This document shows, one piece after another, positions 7,622 through 15,792 of a DNA stretch of 64,000 nt (the first letter of the stretch is position 1; every line of letters starts with the position of its first letter). The DNA is from Nonomuraea harbinensis (GTDB lineage: Bacteria; Actinomycetota; Actinomycetes; Streptosporangiales; Streptosporangiaceae). A program made the position numbers and the translations under genes. Under the pieces are notes generated by a model. The model made no database searches. It was given only the letters and a program-made list of their open reading frames with translations, and was not told where the DNA came from. The stretch lies in NCBI RefSeq assembly GCF_019396385.1, contig NZ_JAHKRN010000005.1:62001-126000 (forward strand). Direction: 5' to 3'.

Positions 7622-8863
7622 TTGTCCACCGAACGCGCGGCGACCTACGGCGAGGTGTTCGCCGTCCGCGAGTTCCGGGTGCTGTTCGGCAGCTTCGCGC
7701 TGCTGGTGTCCGGCGACTCGATCAAGATGCTGGCGCTGTCGGTGCTGGTGTACGCGGAGAGCGGCTCGCCCGGGCTGGCCGCGGCCGCCTACATGGTGGG
7801 CTGGCTGCCGTACATCGTCGGTGGCATGTTCCTGCTGTCGCTGGCCGACCGGCTGCCCGCGCGGGGGCTCATGGTGGTGGGCGAACTGGTCAGGGTGGTG
7901 GTGTGCCTGCTGCTGGCGTACGCGGGGCTGCCGGTCTGGGCGATGCTGGCGCTGGTGCTGGTCACAGGGCTGTTCTCGCCCGTCTTCGGCGCCGCGCGCA
8001 GCGCCATGCTGCCGGACGTGCTGCCCGGTGACGCGTTCGTCCTGGGACGGTCGCTCCTGGGCGTCACCTCGGCCGGAGCCCAGATCGGCGGCCTGGCCGT
8101 GGGCGGCGCCTTCCTGGCCGCCACCGGCCCCCAGGGCGCCCTCGCGGCCACCGCCGCGCTCTCCGCCTTCGGCGCCCTGATCCTCCGCTTCGGCCTTCCG
8201 CCCGGTCCGCCCCGCCAGACTGACCGGCGGGGCTCCGCTTCCGGAGCGGTGCGGACCACGCTGCGGGTCAACAGAGTGCTGCTCGCCGACCGGCGGGTGC
8301 GCGGGCTGCTGCTGGCGTCGTGGGTGCCGCCGCTGTTCCTGGCCGGGGGCGAGGCGATGATCGTGCCGTACCTGGGCGGGCAGGGCAAGGCCGGCGTGGT
8401 GCTGGCCGCGGCCGCCGCCGGGATGGCCGTGGGGGAGTTCGCCGTCGGCCGGTTCGCCGCGCCGGCGCTGCGGGAACGGCTCTCGCTGCCGCTGGCGGTG
8501 CTGCTCGGGGTGCCGTGGCTGGGGTTCCTGGCCGCGCCCGGCGTCGGGTGGGCCGCCGCCCTCGCCGCCGTCGCGGCCGCGGGCCTCGCCTACCAGCTCG
8601 GGCTGCAGCGCCGTTTCGTCGACGCCGTGCCCGAGGACGTGCGCGGGCAGGCGTTCGGGCTGCTGTCGACGGGGCTGATGACCGGGCAGGCGGTGGGCGC
8701 GGCGCTCATCGGCGTCGTGGGCGAGGTGTTCTCACCCCGGCTCGGGATCGTGGTCGCGGGCGCCGCCGGCGTCCTCGCCGCCCTGGCCCTGTGGCGGCCC
8801 CTCCGCCCGGAGCCTGCCCCGGGGAGAATCACCGCCGAACAGACCCCCACCCGAACCCCCTGA
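7622..8863 (+). CDS. MFS transporter
   Basis: A 413-residue integral membrane protein with about 12 hydrophobic segments, fitting a major facilitator (MFS_1/MFS_3-like). A loop with ARSAMLPDVLP and a central charged linker (about residues 195-220) split it into two six-helix halves. The start is TTG at 7622, preceded by GAGGAG. It is divergent from the ArsR regulator and is the probable target of the inverted-repeat operator. Export of a drug or metabolite is likely for this class; the substrate is unknown. Confidence 0.82.
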   Translation: MSTERAATYGEVFAVREFRVLFGSFALLVSGDSIKMLALSVLVYAESGSPGLAAAAYMVGWLPYIVGGMFLLSLADRLPARGLMVVGELVRVVVCLLLAYAGLPVWAMLALVLVTGLFSPVFGAARSAMLPDVLPGDAFVLGRSLLGVTSAGAQIGGLAVGGAFLAATGPQGALAATAALSAFGALILRFGLPPGPPRQTDRRGSASGAVRTTLRVNRVLLADRRVRGLLLASWVPPLFLAGGEAMIVPYLGGQGKAGVVLAAAAAGMAVGEFAVGRFAAPALRERLSLPLAVLLGVPWLGFLAAPGVGWAAALAAVAAAGLAYQLGLQRRFVDAVPEDVRGQAFGLLSTGLMTGQAVGAALIGVVGEVFSPRLGIVVAGAAGVLAALALWRPLRPEPAPGRITAEQTPTRTP

Positions 8864-9035
8864 TCCGTTGATCCCCTCTCGGGCAGGGCGCCGCAACGGG
8901 TGCCTGAGGCCCGTCGACCCTGCCGTAAGTTCAGAAAAATCACGACCTTTTGGGAAACCCCTCGGGCTCGGCGCCGTCATGCGTGCCTGACGGCCCGCTC
9001 AGCCCGCCGTAGCCCCGGATTCGGGACCGCGTCCG

Positions 9036-9057
9036 CTGACGGGGCCGCCCGCGTCAG
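9036..9057 (+). terminator. Hairpin between convergent genes (possible bidirectional terminator)
   Basis: CTGACG and CGTCAG form six-base arms with further GC pairs inside. It sits in the 252-base gap (8864-9115) between the convergent MFS and LacI genes and has no T tract. Nothing else was recognised in this gap. Confidence 0.4.
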
Positions 9058-9115
9058 GGAGGGGAATCGTTCGGCCGAAGCTCTCTGGGGTGCGGCGCGT
9101 CGATCTCAGCGGGTC

Positions 9116-10093
9116 TCACGGGGGCAGCTCGCCCGAGCCGCGGGGGACGAGGCCGACCGGCAGCACCGGGTGCTCGGCGGGTCCGGTGTCGCCCGAGAGC
9201 CTGCGGAACAGCAGCTCGGCCGCCACCCGCCCCATGCGCGCCGGATCCTGCGCCACCACCGTCACGCCGAGCAGGTCCGACAGCTCGAAGTCGTCGAACC
9301 CGACCACCGCCGGCCCGCGCCGCCCCGCCAGCGCGCGCAGGGCCGTCACGGTGAGCCGCCCGTTGCCGGTGAACACCGCCGTCGGCGGCCGGTCCAGGGC
9401 CAGCATCCGGTCGAGCGCCGCCCGTACGGTGTCGAGCGCGGGGGACCGCATGCACACCAGCCGCTCGTCGTAGAGGTGACCCAGCGCGGTCCGGAAGCCG
9501 TGCAGCCGCCGCGCGGCCGTGAAGATCGACGGCTCGTCGCCGAGGAACGCGATCCTGCTGTGCCCGTGCGCGACGAGGTGCCGGGTGGCCAGCGCCGCGC
9601 CGCCCGCGTTGTCGGCGAGCACCGTGTCGACGTCGATCCCCGGCCCCGGCGGCCGGTCCACGAACACGGCCGGGGTGCCCGCGTCGAGCTCGGGCCGCAG
9701 GTAGGAGTGGTCCTCGCCGGCGGGCACCACGATCAGCCCGTCGACCCGCCGCGCGCAGAACGTGAGCACCAGCTCCCGCTCGCGCTCCGCGTCCTCGCTG
9801 GACGACCCGCTGAGCAGCAGGCACCCGTGGGCGGCGGCCACCGACTCCACGGCCCGGCTCAGCCCGGCGTAGAAGGGGTCGGCGACGTCCTCGATGACCA
9901 GGCCGATGGTGGCGGTGCGGCCCCGGCGCAGCACGCGGGCGCTCTCGTTGCGGCTGTAGCCGAGCCGGTCGATGGCGGCGCGCACCCGGTCGGCGGTCGC
10001 CGGATGCACGCCGGGCTCGCCGTTGACCACGCGGGACACGGTCTTGAGCGCGACGCCCGCGGCCGAGGCGACGTCCTTCATCGTCGGTCTCAC
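9116..10093 (-). CDS. LacI-family transcriptional regulator
   Basis: A 325-residue LacI-family repressor. The N-terminal helix-turn-helix reads MKDVASAAGVALKTVSRVVN and the hinge contains a GYSRNESARVLRRGRT segment. A periplasmic-binding-like effector domain follows (IGLVIEDVADPFYAGL and VVGFDDFELSDLLGVTVVAQ). The start is taken as GTG at 10093, with AGGA upstream; an in-frame ATG lies 12 bases later. It is divergent from an MFS transporter gene, with a perfect palindromic LacI-type site between them, so it probably controls that transporter and itself. The effector is unknown. Confidence 0.9.
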   Translation of the reverse strand: MRPTMKDVASAAGVALKTVSRVVNGEPGVHPATADRVRAAIDRLGYSRNESARVLRRGRTATIGLVIEDVADPFYAGLSRAVESVAAAHGCLLLSGSSSEDAERERELVLTFCARRVDGLIVVPAGEDHSYLRPELDAGTPAVFVDRPPGPGIDVDTVLADNAGGAALATRHLVAHGHSRIAFLGDEPSIFTAARRLHGFRTALGHLYDERLVCMRSPALDTVRAALDRMLALDRPPTAVFTGNGRLTVTALRALAGRRGPAVVGFDDFELSDLLGVTVVAQDPARMGRVAAELLFRRLSGDTGPAEHPVLPVGLVPRGSGELPP

Positions 10094-10124
10094 GTCTAGG
10101 ATCCTTTCTCACCTCGCAGTGCCG

Positions 10125-10136
10125 GACAACGTTGTC
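10125..10136 (+). promoter_or_regulatory. LacI-family operator
   Basis: GACAACGTTGTC is a perfect 12-base palindrome with the central CG step usual for LacI-family operators, often seen inside TTTGACAACGTTGTC-like sites. It lies between the divergent LacI gene (start 10093) and the MFS gene (start 10164). Confidence 0.75.
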
Positions 10137-10163
10137 AAAGCACTGTGCGACAGGAGGAACCCG

Positions 10164-11336
10164 ATGTCGTTCAGATCCGCACTGCTCGTCGCCGGCATCG
10201 TGCTGGCCGGGCTGAACCTCCGGCCCGCCATCGCCGGGGTCTCGCCGCTCCTCGACGAGATCATGACCGACGTCGGGCTCAGCCCCGCAGGAGCCGGCGG
10301 CATCTCCACGGTCATGGTGATCTGCCTGGGCGTGTTCGGGCCGTTGGCGCCGCTGCTCGCCCGCCGCATCGGGCTGGACCGCACGCTCCTGGCCGGCCTG
10401 CTGCTGCTCGCGCTCGGGGTGGTGCTGCGGGTCCTCGACGGCGCCCCGGTCCTGTACGCAGGCTCGGCCGTCGCGGCGACGGCCATCGCCGTGATGAACG
10501 TGATCATGCCCGCCATCGTCAAGCAGCACTTCCCCCACCGGCTGAACCTGCTGACCGGCGTCTACTCCTCGGCCATCGTGGGCGGCGCGGCGGGCGCCTC
10601 GGCCCTGGTCATCCCGCTGGAGAACGCCACCGGTCACGACTGGCGCGGCGTGTCGGCGCTGATGGCCGTGCCGGCCCTGGCCGCCGCCCTGCTCTGGCTG
10701 CCGCAGGTGTTCGGCAGGCAGGTGCTCCCCCCGCAGGGGCCGCGGCCCATCCGGGCGGTCCTGCGCAGCCGGGTGACCTGGCAGGTGACGGCCTGGATGG
10801 GGCTGCAGTCGGCGACGTTCTACATCATGCTGACGTGGCTGCCGAAGATCTTCCTGGACGCCGGGCTGCCCGCCGACCAGGCCGGTTACCTGCTCGGGCT
10901 GACGACTTTGGTCCAGGTGGCCGCCACGCTGGGGGTGCCGGTCCTGGCCGGGCGGCGGGCGTCGCAGGTGCCGTACGTGATGGCGGCGGGTGTGCTGACC
11001 GGCCTCGGCTACCTGGGGGTGCTGGTGGCGCCGACGACGGTGCCGTGGCTGTGGATGATCGTGCTGGGCATCGGTCAGGGCGCGTCGTTCGCGCTGGCGC
11101 TGCTGATCATCGCGCTGCGCCCGGCCGACCCGGCGGCGGTGACGGCGCTGTCCGCGGTGGCGCAGTCGCTCGGGTACGTGATCGCGGCGCTCGGCCCGCT
11201 GCTGTTCGGGTATCTGGGGCAGGTGTCCGGTGGCTGGTCCGTGCCGCTGGCGGCCGGGCTGGGCGTGGTGGGGGCGCAGCTGGTCACCGGATGGTTCGCG
11301 GGACGCCCTGCTACCTTAGGCAAGGCTAACCTTTAG
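10164..11336 (+). CDS. CynX/NimT-type MFS transporter
   Basis: A 390-residue, 12-segment membrane protein. The N-terminal GLNLRPAIAGVSPLLDEI motif is typical of the CynX/NimT branch of the major facilitator superfamily (cyanate, nitroimidazole and related transporters). It starts at ATG 10164 behind a strong AGGAGG. A LacI regulator and operator lie immediately upstream and probably control it. The last 20 bases of the gene contain an iron box that serves the next gene. The true substrate cannot be decided; annotation as a cyanate transporter would be overreach. Confidence 0.85.
   Translation: MSFRSALLVAGIVLAGLNLRPAIAGVSPLLDEIMTDVGLSPAGAGGISTVMVICLGVFGPLAPLLARRIGLDRTLLAGLLLLALGVVLRVLDGAPVLYAGSAVAATAIAVMNVIMPAIVKQHFPHRLNLLTGVYSSAIVGGAAGASALVIPLENATGHDWRGVSALMAVPALAAALLWLPQVFGRQVLPPQGPRPIRAVLRSRVTWQVTAWMGLQSATFYIMLTWLPKIFLDAGLPADQAGYLLGLTTLVQVAATLGVPVLAGRRASQVPYVMAAGVLTGLGYLGVLVAPTTVPWLWMIVLGIGQGASFALALLIIALRPADPAAVTALSAVAQSLGYVIAALGPLLFGYLGQVSGGWSVPLAAGLGVVGAQLVTGWFAGRPATLGKANL
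11316..11334 (+). promoter_or_regulatory. IdeR/DmdR-type iron box
   Basis: TTAGGCAAGGCTAACCTTT matches 15 of 19 positions of the actinobacterial iron-box consensus TTAGGTTAGGCTAACCTAA. It lies inside the 3' end of the MFS gene, 17 bases before the FhuF start. Iron-dependent repression of the reductase gene is the expected effect. Confidence 0.75.
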
Positions 11337-11351
11337 CGAAGGGGTTCCGGG

Positions 11352-12008
11352 GTGCTGACCGAGGTGCTGGAACGCGTCGCCGCCGAGCGCGGTGGCGTGC
11401 TGGGCGTGGAGCCGGGCCTGGTCATCGAGCCCGACGAGAGCTGGACGGCCGTCGCCGGTCTGGTGCGGGAGCCGTACACGGTGCTGGGCGAGCTGGTCGA
11501 CGAGACGGCGGCGCGCTGGAACGCGCCACGCCACGTCGGCGCGGCGCTGTTCTGGAAGACCTACGGCTACTGGCACACGCTGCCGATGGCGCTCGGCTGG
11601 GCGCTGGACGGGCGCGTGCCGATCATGAAGCTGGCCGACACGTACGTCAGGCGCTCCGACGCCGGGGTGACGATCGCGGCGAGCCGGGTGAGCTGGACGG
11701 AGGGCGCCGGCGCGATCCGGGAGGCGCTGGCGGAGTCGCAGCGGCCTCTGGTCAAGGCGATCGGCTCGATGGCCAGGGTGGGCGAGCGGACCTTGTGGGG
11801 CTCGACGGCCGAGGCGTTCGCGCACCCTCTGATCTCGATGGTGCCCGGCGACTACATGGACCTGCTCAGGCGCGTCGGCGAGCCGGTCGACGGACTGATC
11901 GAGCCGTCCGGCGACGGATACTTCCGCCGTACCTGCTGCCTGTGGGTGACGCTGCCGGACGCCGAGCCGTGCGGGAGCTGCTGCGTGCTGAGGAAGCCCG
12001 CCGCCTGA
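11352..12008 (+). CDS. FhuF-like siderophore-iron reductase ([2Fe-2S])
   Basis: This 218-residue protein ends with CCLWVTLPDAEPCGSCC, exactly the CC-x10-C-x2-C cluster motif known from E. coli FhuF, where four cysteines hold a [2Fe-2S] centre. The family reduces ferric iron from internalised siderophores in the cytosol. The start GTG at 11352 is preceded by AAGGGG. A good iron box just upstream, within the preceding transporter gene, indicates induction under iron limitation. No siderophore biosynthesis or uptake genes are present in the window, so it acts with partners encoded elsewhere. Confidence 0.88.
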   Translation: MLTEVLERVAAERGGVLGVEPGLVIEPDESWTAVAGLVREPYTVLGELVDETAARWNAPRHVGAALFWKTYGYWHTLPMALGWALDGRVPIMKLADTYVRRSDAGVTIAASRVSWTEGAGAIREALAESQRPLVKAIGSMARVGERTLWGSTAEAFAHPLISMVPGDYMDLLRRVGEPVDGLIEPSGDGYFRRTCCLWVTLPDAEPCGSCCVLRKPAA

Positions 12009-12137
12009 ACACGGACCTGGGGACGGCGGCTTGGATGGCGTCTGATCGCGGGGACGCGGAGTGCCTGAACGCGCGGCGTGACCGGGGCGTTACCACGCGG
12101 TCACCGGAATGTCGGTGGCGGCGTTTATCGTGGCGGG

Positions 12138-13136
12138 ATGCCCCGCAAGCGAGCGACGATCCGGGAGGTGGCGCGCGCCACGGGCCTGTCCCAGGCCGCC
12201 GTCTCCTACGCGCTGCGCGGCGTGCAGGTCGCGCCCGAGACCGTCGAGCGGGTCCGCGCCGCCGCGGCCGAGCTCGGCTACGAGGCCGACCCGATCGCCC
12301 GCGCCCTGGCCAGCGGCCGCACCGGCATGATCGGGCTGCTCTGCGCCTCGCTGGAGGACCTCTGGCAGCAGTCGCTGGCCGTGGGCATCAGCAGGGGCCT
12401 GCGCGAACGCGACCGCTACGCGCTCATCCTCGACGCCGCCGGCGACCCGGCGCGCGAGCGGGCGCTCGCCGGCCAGCTGCGTGACCAGCGCGTCGACGGC
12501 CTCATCGTGCAGCCGCTCGACCCCGCCGCGCCGTTCTGGCCCGAGCTGTGCGCGTCGCTGCCGGTGGTCGCGGTCGGCGACTCGCTGCGCGGCACCGCCG
12601 CCGAGGTCGTCTTCGACAACCGGCGCGGCGTCACGCTCGCGCTGGAGCACCTGCGGGCGCTCGGCCACCGCCGCGTCGGCGTGCTCACCCCCACCCGGCC
12701 CAGCACCCCCGACCGTCCCGCCGACGTGCACGTCCTGGCCGAGGCCGAGCGGCTGGGCCTCGACATCGAGGTGGCGAGCGCCGCGCACGGCCCGATCGCC
12801 GCCACGCGGGCCGCCCGCGACCTGCTCGGCGGCGCCCGGCCGAGCGCCGTCTTCTGCTTCGCCGACTCCATCGCCTACGGCGTCTACGCCGCCGCCCGCG
12901 AGCTGGGGCTGTCGATCCCCGGCGACGTCTCGGTGATGGGCTACGACGACCACCCGATGTCCGGCCTGCTCACTCCCGAGCTGTCCACCGTCGACTGGAA
13001 CATCGACGGCATCGTCGGCGCGGCCGTCCGCCTCATGACCGACGCGGCCGACGGCCAGGGCGAGCGCCGGCGCGTCGTCCAGCTGCCCACCCTGCGCGAG
13101 CGCGAGTCGGTGGCCGACCTCAGTCGTCGGGGATGA
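12138..13136 (+). CDS. LacI-family transcriptional regulator
   Basis: A 332-residue LacI-type regulator. The helix-turn-helix reads TIREVARATGLSQAAVSYAL (residues 7-26) and the hinge runs through GYEADPIARALASGRT. An effector-binding domain follows, with VMGYDDHPMSGLLTPELSTV near the end. A TATCGT -10 lies six bases before the ATG, which fits a leaderless message. No transporter or enzyme gene is adjacent, so its target is unclear; it may act only on itself or at a distance. Its last 17 bases overlap the 3' end of the convergent holin-like gene. Confidence 0.87.
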   Translation: MPRKRATIREVARATGLSQAAVSYALRGVQVAPETVERVRAAAAELGYEADPIARALASGRTGMIGLLCASLEDLWQQSLAVGISRGLRERDRYALILDAAGDPARERALAGQLRDQRVDGLIVQPLDPAAPFWPELCASLPVVAVGDSLRGTAAEVVFDNRRGVTLALEHLRALGHRRVGVLTPTRPSTPDRPADVHVLAEAERLGLDIEVASAAHGPIAATRAARDLLGGARPSAVFCFADSIAYGVYAAARELGLSIPGDVSVMGYDDHPMSGLLTPELSTVDWNIDGIVGAAVRLMTDAADGQGERRRVVQLPTLRERESVADLSRRG

Positions 13137-13497
13137 GCCAGCTGAGCAGCCAGGTCACCACGCTGATGATGATCGCGCCGAAGAACGCGTCGGGCCAGAA
13201 GGAGTCGACATGGAAGGGGATGCTCAGCTGGCCGGCCACCCAGCTGGTCAGCAGCAGCATGGCGGCGTTGATGACCAGCAGGAACAACCCGAGGGTGAGC
13301 ACGATCAGCGCGCACCCGAGGCCTTTCACGATGGGTTTGACGATGGCGTTGATGAGGCCGAAGATCAGCGCGACGACGAGGAGCGTGCCCCAGTAGCTCG
13401 CCGAATACTCCGGCGCCGTCACGTCGATGCCGTCGAGGAACTGGACCGCCACCCAGAGCGCGACCGCGGCCGCGAGGGTTCTGATGATGAATCTCAC
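13120..13497 (-). CDS. Small membrane protein, phage-holin-4/YvlD-like family
   Basis: A protein of about 125 residues with four predicted membrane segments (starting VRFIIRTLAAAVALWVAVQF). Segments such as GLINAIVKPIVKGL and LTLGLFLLVINAAMLLLTSW are typical of the Phage_holin_4 superfamily (YvlD), common non-phage membrane proteins of uncertain role. I chose GTG 13497 because GGGAGG precedes it by ten bases; an upstream in-frame reading lacks such a site. It converges on the LacI gene with a 17-base overlap. Nothing around it suggests a prophage. Confidence 0.75.
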   Translation of the reverse strand: MRFIIRTLAAAVALWVAVQFLDGIDVTAPEYSASYWGTLLVVALIFGLINAIVKPIVKGLGCALIVLTLGLFLLVINAAMLLLTSWVAGQLSIPFHVDSFWPDAFFGAIIISVVTWLLSWLIPDD

Positions 13498-13606
13498 GCT
13501 GCTTGATCCTCCCACTGCCGTCGCCATACGGATAGGCCGGAGCGGATCCCGATGCGTTACCGCCCCGCTCGCCCGGGAAAGGGGGAGGTTACCAGGGAGG
13601 AGCGAG

Positions 13607-13882
13607 ATGGACGCCACCGGACTCGAAACGCTGTCGGACAGCGAGCTGCACGAACGCGCCGTGCGCTACGCCGTCCGCCATGGGGACCTCGGGTTCCTGT
13701 GGAACCTGCTCAAGGTGATCCCCGCGGCCGAGGCGGCCACCGGCCACGCGAGCGAGACGACGGCCGACCTCACCCGCGTCTCGGCGCTGCTGAGCGACGC
13801 GATGACCGCGGGCGAGGGCAACCTGGGGGCGGCGCTGCGCCCCGTCTACCTTGAGTATCTACGCGAGCATCCCGACGCCTAG
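13607..13882 (+). CDS. Small acidic protein, unknown function
   Basis: A 91-residue soluble protein rich in Glu, Leu and Ala, preceded by a strong GGGAGG. It begins MDATGLETLSDSELHERAVR and is predicted mostly helical, with no cysteine cluster, signal peptide or membrane segment. I do not recognise the family, although similar short proteins are widespread in Streptosporangiaceae-like genomes (impression only). Its stop codon is the first TAG in a four-copy 12-base tandem repeat shared with the end of the convergent ApbE gene. Confidence 0.65.
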   Translation: MDATGLETLSDSELHERAVRYAVRHGDLGFLWNLLKVIPAAEAATGHASETTADLTRVSALLSDAMTAGEGNLGAALRPVYLEYLREHPDA

Positions 13883-13926
13883 CCGGCCAGCTAGCCGGCC
13901 AGCTAGCCGGCCAGCTAGCCGGCCAG
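13879..13926. repeat. Four tandem 12-base repeats carrying TAG stops on both strands
   Basis: CTAGCCGGCCAG occurs four times in a row (13879, 13891, 13903, 13915). Because CTAG is its own reverse complement and 12 is a multiple of three, every copy gives an in-frame TAG to the gene arriving from the left and to the ApbE gene arriving from the right. The copies can also fold on each other, so a transcription-stop role is possible. Confidence 0.9.
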
Positions 13927-14688
13927 CAGGGTGCCCGCCCCGCTGTAGGCGGCCAGGCCGGGGGTGCCGAACTCCTGGCCGTCACGGGTCACGATCAGGC
14001 TCTGGTACGGGCCCTCGCCCAGCTCGATCCCGAAGCGCCTGGCGAGCACCGGTCCCATCGCGTACATGGCGGTGGCGTAGGCGTCCGCCACTCCCAGGTC
14101 GGGACCGAGCACGGTGACGGACGACAGAGCCTCCTGCCGCTCGCCCGTACGGGGGTTCACGATCTCGGCGCGGCCGGAGGTCGCGACGGCCAGGTCGTGG
14201 GCGAACAGGACCCTGCGCACCACCCCGGTCTTCGGGTCGCGGACGCCGATCCGCCAGCGCTTGCCCGGCGAGGCCGAGCCGCGCACCCGGATGTCGCCGC
14301 CGGCGTCGATGAGGTGGTCCACCGCTCCCGACTGCGTCAGCGCCCGTGACAGCCGCTCCAGCGCCCAGCCTTTGATGTAGCCGGACGGGTCGACCCTGCC
14401 GTTGATCCGGGCCTCGAACCAGCCGTCGGTCGCTTTGCTCAGTTCGTCGCACCGGTGGAGCACCTCGACGAGCTCCGGCACCTGACGCAGGGTCTGCCCG
14501 CGGTTGAGGCGGAAGATCTGGCTGTCCTCGTCGTCCGGGTCGAACGTCTCTTCCACCCACCGCAGCCACCTGAACGCGTGGTCGAGCACGGGAGTGAGCT
14601 CCCGCGTCGGCAGGGCGGTACGGATGTCGACACTGACGTGTGTGCCCATGAAGTTCCCGACACGGGCCGTTCCGGGGAAAGTCGTCAC
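13915..14688 (-). CDS. apbE: FAD:protein FMN transferase (ApbE family)
   Basis: A 257-residue ApbE-family protein. GNFMGTHVSVDIRT and the metal-binding segment HLIDAGGDIRVRG, followed by TSGRAEI and VADAYATAMYAMG, are characteristic. The enzyme attaches FMN covalently to target flavoproteins using FAD and Mg2+. No lipoprotein signal is visible, unlike many ApbE proteins, so it may act in the cytosol or be exported without a classical signal. The GTG start at 14688 has a strong AAGGAGG. The next gene on the same strand is a membrane protein with a reductase-like tail, hinting at a shared flavin electron-transfer function. Its stop falls in the tandem stop repeat. Confidence 0.88.
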   Translation of the reverse strand: MTTFPGTARVGNFMGTHVSVDIRTALPTRELTPVLDHAFRWLRWVEETFDPDDEDSQIFRLNRGQTLRQVPELVEVLHRCDELSKATDGWFEARINGRVDPSGYIKGWALERLSRALTQSGAVDHLIDAGGDIRVRGSASPGKRWRIGVRDPKTGVVRRVLFAHDLAVATSGRAEIVNPRTGERQEALSSVTVLGPDLGVADAYATAMYAMGPVLARRFGIELGEGPYQSLIVTRDGQEFGTPGLAAYSGAGTLLAG

Positions 14689-14768
14689 CTTCGCCTCCTT
14701 GTCCCCAGTAACACTCTCATAACGTCCGTAATGTCGGGTTAAGGGTATGTCGCAGCTTTACCGGCCTT

Positions 14769-15275
14769 TTACCGTGTCCTGGCCGTCCGCACCTGGGCGC
14801 CGGGGACGGCCAGCCGGGAGAGCGCGCCGCGCACGTACCGCTGGAAGTGCCGGGGGCCGGCGAGGATCACCTCGCGCTCGACGATGTCCGGAACCTGCCT
14901 GCTCAGGCCGGAGGCGCTCAGCCGCTCCTTCGTCCGCGGGTCGTGCTCCGCGCCGACCACCAGCACCAGGCCGTACCGCTGGTGAAGGTCGAGCAGTTCG
15001 GCGTCGACCCGCTCGGTGCGGTAGACGGCGACGGTGTCCGCGCCCTTGCCGGCCAGCAGCCCCCGCAGCGCGCCGGGCTCCAGCCCGGTGGCGATGAGCA
15101 CGGTGCCCTTCGTGTGCCGGCCGTGGACGCGTACCGCCATGACGGCCGCCACCGCGTACACGGCCAGAGCCGCGCTCGTGACCGGGGACGCGTGACCGAG
15201 CAGGTACGCGGCCGGCGCCGCACCCGCTCCCAGACAGAAGAGGAGGGAACCGAGGAATTTCCGCTCACTAGCCAT
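14769..15275 (-). CDS. Membrane protein with truncated ferredoxin-reductase-like domain
   Basis: A 168-residue protein with two N-terminal hydrophobic segments (about residues 8-25 and 29-48) and a soluble C-terminal part. TVAVYRTERVDAELLDLHQR, a VVGAEH strand, VPDIVEREVILAGPRHFQRY and LAVPGAQVRTAR resemble the NAD-binding half of ferric-reductase-type flavoenzymes. There the usual text is VPDIxxRDVYxCGPPxM...xGVPxxxIHxE. The cysteine-proline pair of CGP is replaced by AGP. No FAD-binding half is present, so it is a shortened or repurposed relative. It sits directly upstream of ApbE, a common neighbour of such reductases. Confidence 0.5.
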   Translation of the reverse strand: MASERKFLGSLLFCLGAGAAPAAYLLGHASPVTSAALAVYAVAAVMAVRVHGRHTKGTVLIATGLEPGALRGLLAGKGADTVAVYRTERVDAELLDLHQRYGLVLVVGAEHDPRTKERLSASGLSRQVPDIVEREVILAGPRHFQRYVRGALSRLAVPGAQVRTARTR

Positions 15276-15326
15276 GATTGAACGATGCGTCTCGAAGATG
15301 AGAAGCATCTGAGTAAGGTCTAAAAC

Positions 15327-15716
15327 ATGGCTAACGTGCGGGTAGAGCGGACCGAGGACGGCGGATTCCTGGCGACCAATGCCAGAGGCGCCCAGGTGCG
15401 GATGGGTGGTGCGGAGGACGGCGTGTTCACGCCTGTCGAGTTGTTGCTCGCGGCGCTGGGCGGGTGTCACATCGTCACCGTCGAGCCGTTGACCGCCAAG
15501 CGCGGCCAGCGGCTGGTGCGCCTGGCCATGGAGGTCTCGGCCGACAAGGTCGAGCCGAACCGCCTGGGTCCCGTCACCGTCCGCTACGACGTCGAGCTGC
15601 CCTCGGAGGAGGCCGACGAGGTGTTCAGGGCGGTGGCGCACCGGGTGCACGAGAAGTACTGCACCGTCGGCCGCTCGCTCGAAGAGGGCACCGAGGTCCG
15701 TTTGGAGATCCCGTAG
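15327..15716 (+). CDS. OsmC/Ohr-family peroxiredoxin-like protein
   Basis: A 129-residue OsmC-fold protein with the two redox cysteines expected for the family: C47 in LGGCHIVTVEPL and C112 in EKYCTVGRSL. These proteins reduce organic or other hydroperoxides in the cytosol using small thiols or lipoyl proteins. TAAGGT lies seven bases before the ATG, so the transcript is probably leaderless. A gene for a reductase-like membrane protein is divergently transcribed 51 bases away. Distinguishing OsmC, Ohr and YhfA-type members is not possible by eye; the short N-terminus favours the general OsmC/YhfA group. Confidence 0.85.
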   Translation: MANVRVERTEDGGFLATNARGAQVRMGGAEDGVFTPVELLLAALGGCHIVTVEPLTAKRGQRLVRLAMEVSADKVEPNRLGPVTVRYDVELPSEEADEVFRAVAHRVHEKYCTVGRSLEEGTEVRLEIP

Positions 15717-15757
15717 CCCTGATTAAACGGATATTCGACTGCGTTATGACGCGGTCG

Positions 15758-15786
15758 TTGCATAGGCCCCGGTAGCGTCGTAGACA
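15758..15786 (+). promoter_or_regulatory. Promoter for the candidate small RNA
   Basis: TTGCAT (15758-15763) and TAGACA (15781-15786) are separated by exactly 17 bases, a good vegetative-type -35/-10 pair. Transcription would start near 15793. No coding start with a ribosome site follows it before the terminator at 15968. Confidence 0.55.
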
Positions 15787-15792
15787 GGTCGG

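Noticed and set aside
12079..12108. Operator GTGACC...GGTCAC before the second LacI gene
   Set aside because: Arms of six bases with an 18-base gap are weak in GC-rich DNA and lack the central CG palindrome of LacI sites.
13120..13497. Prophage holin
   Set aside because: The YvlD/Phage_holin_4 family is common in non-phage genomes, and no phage genes are adjacent.
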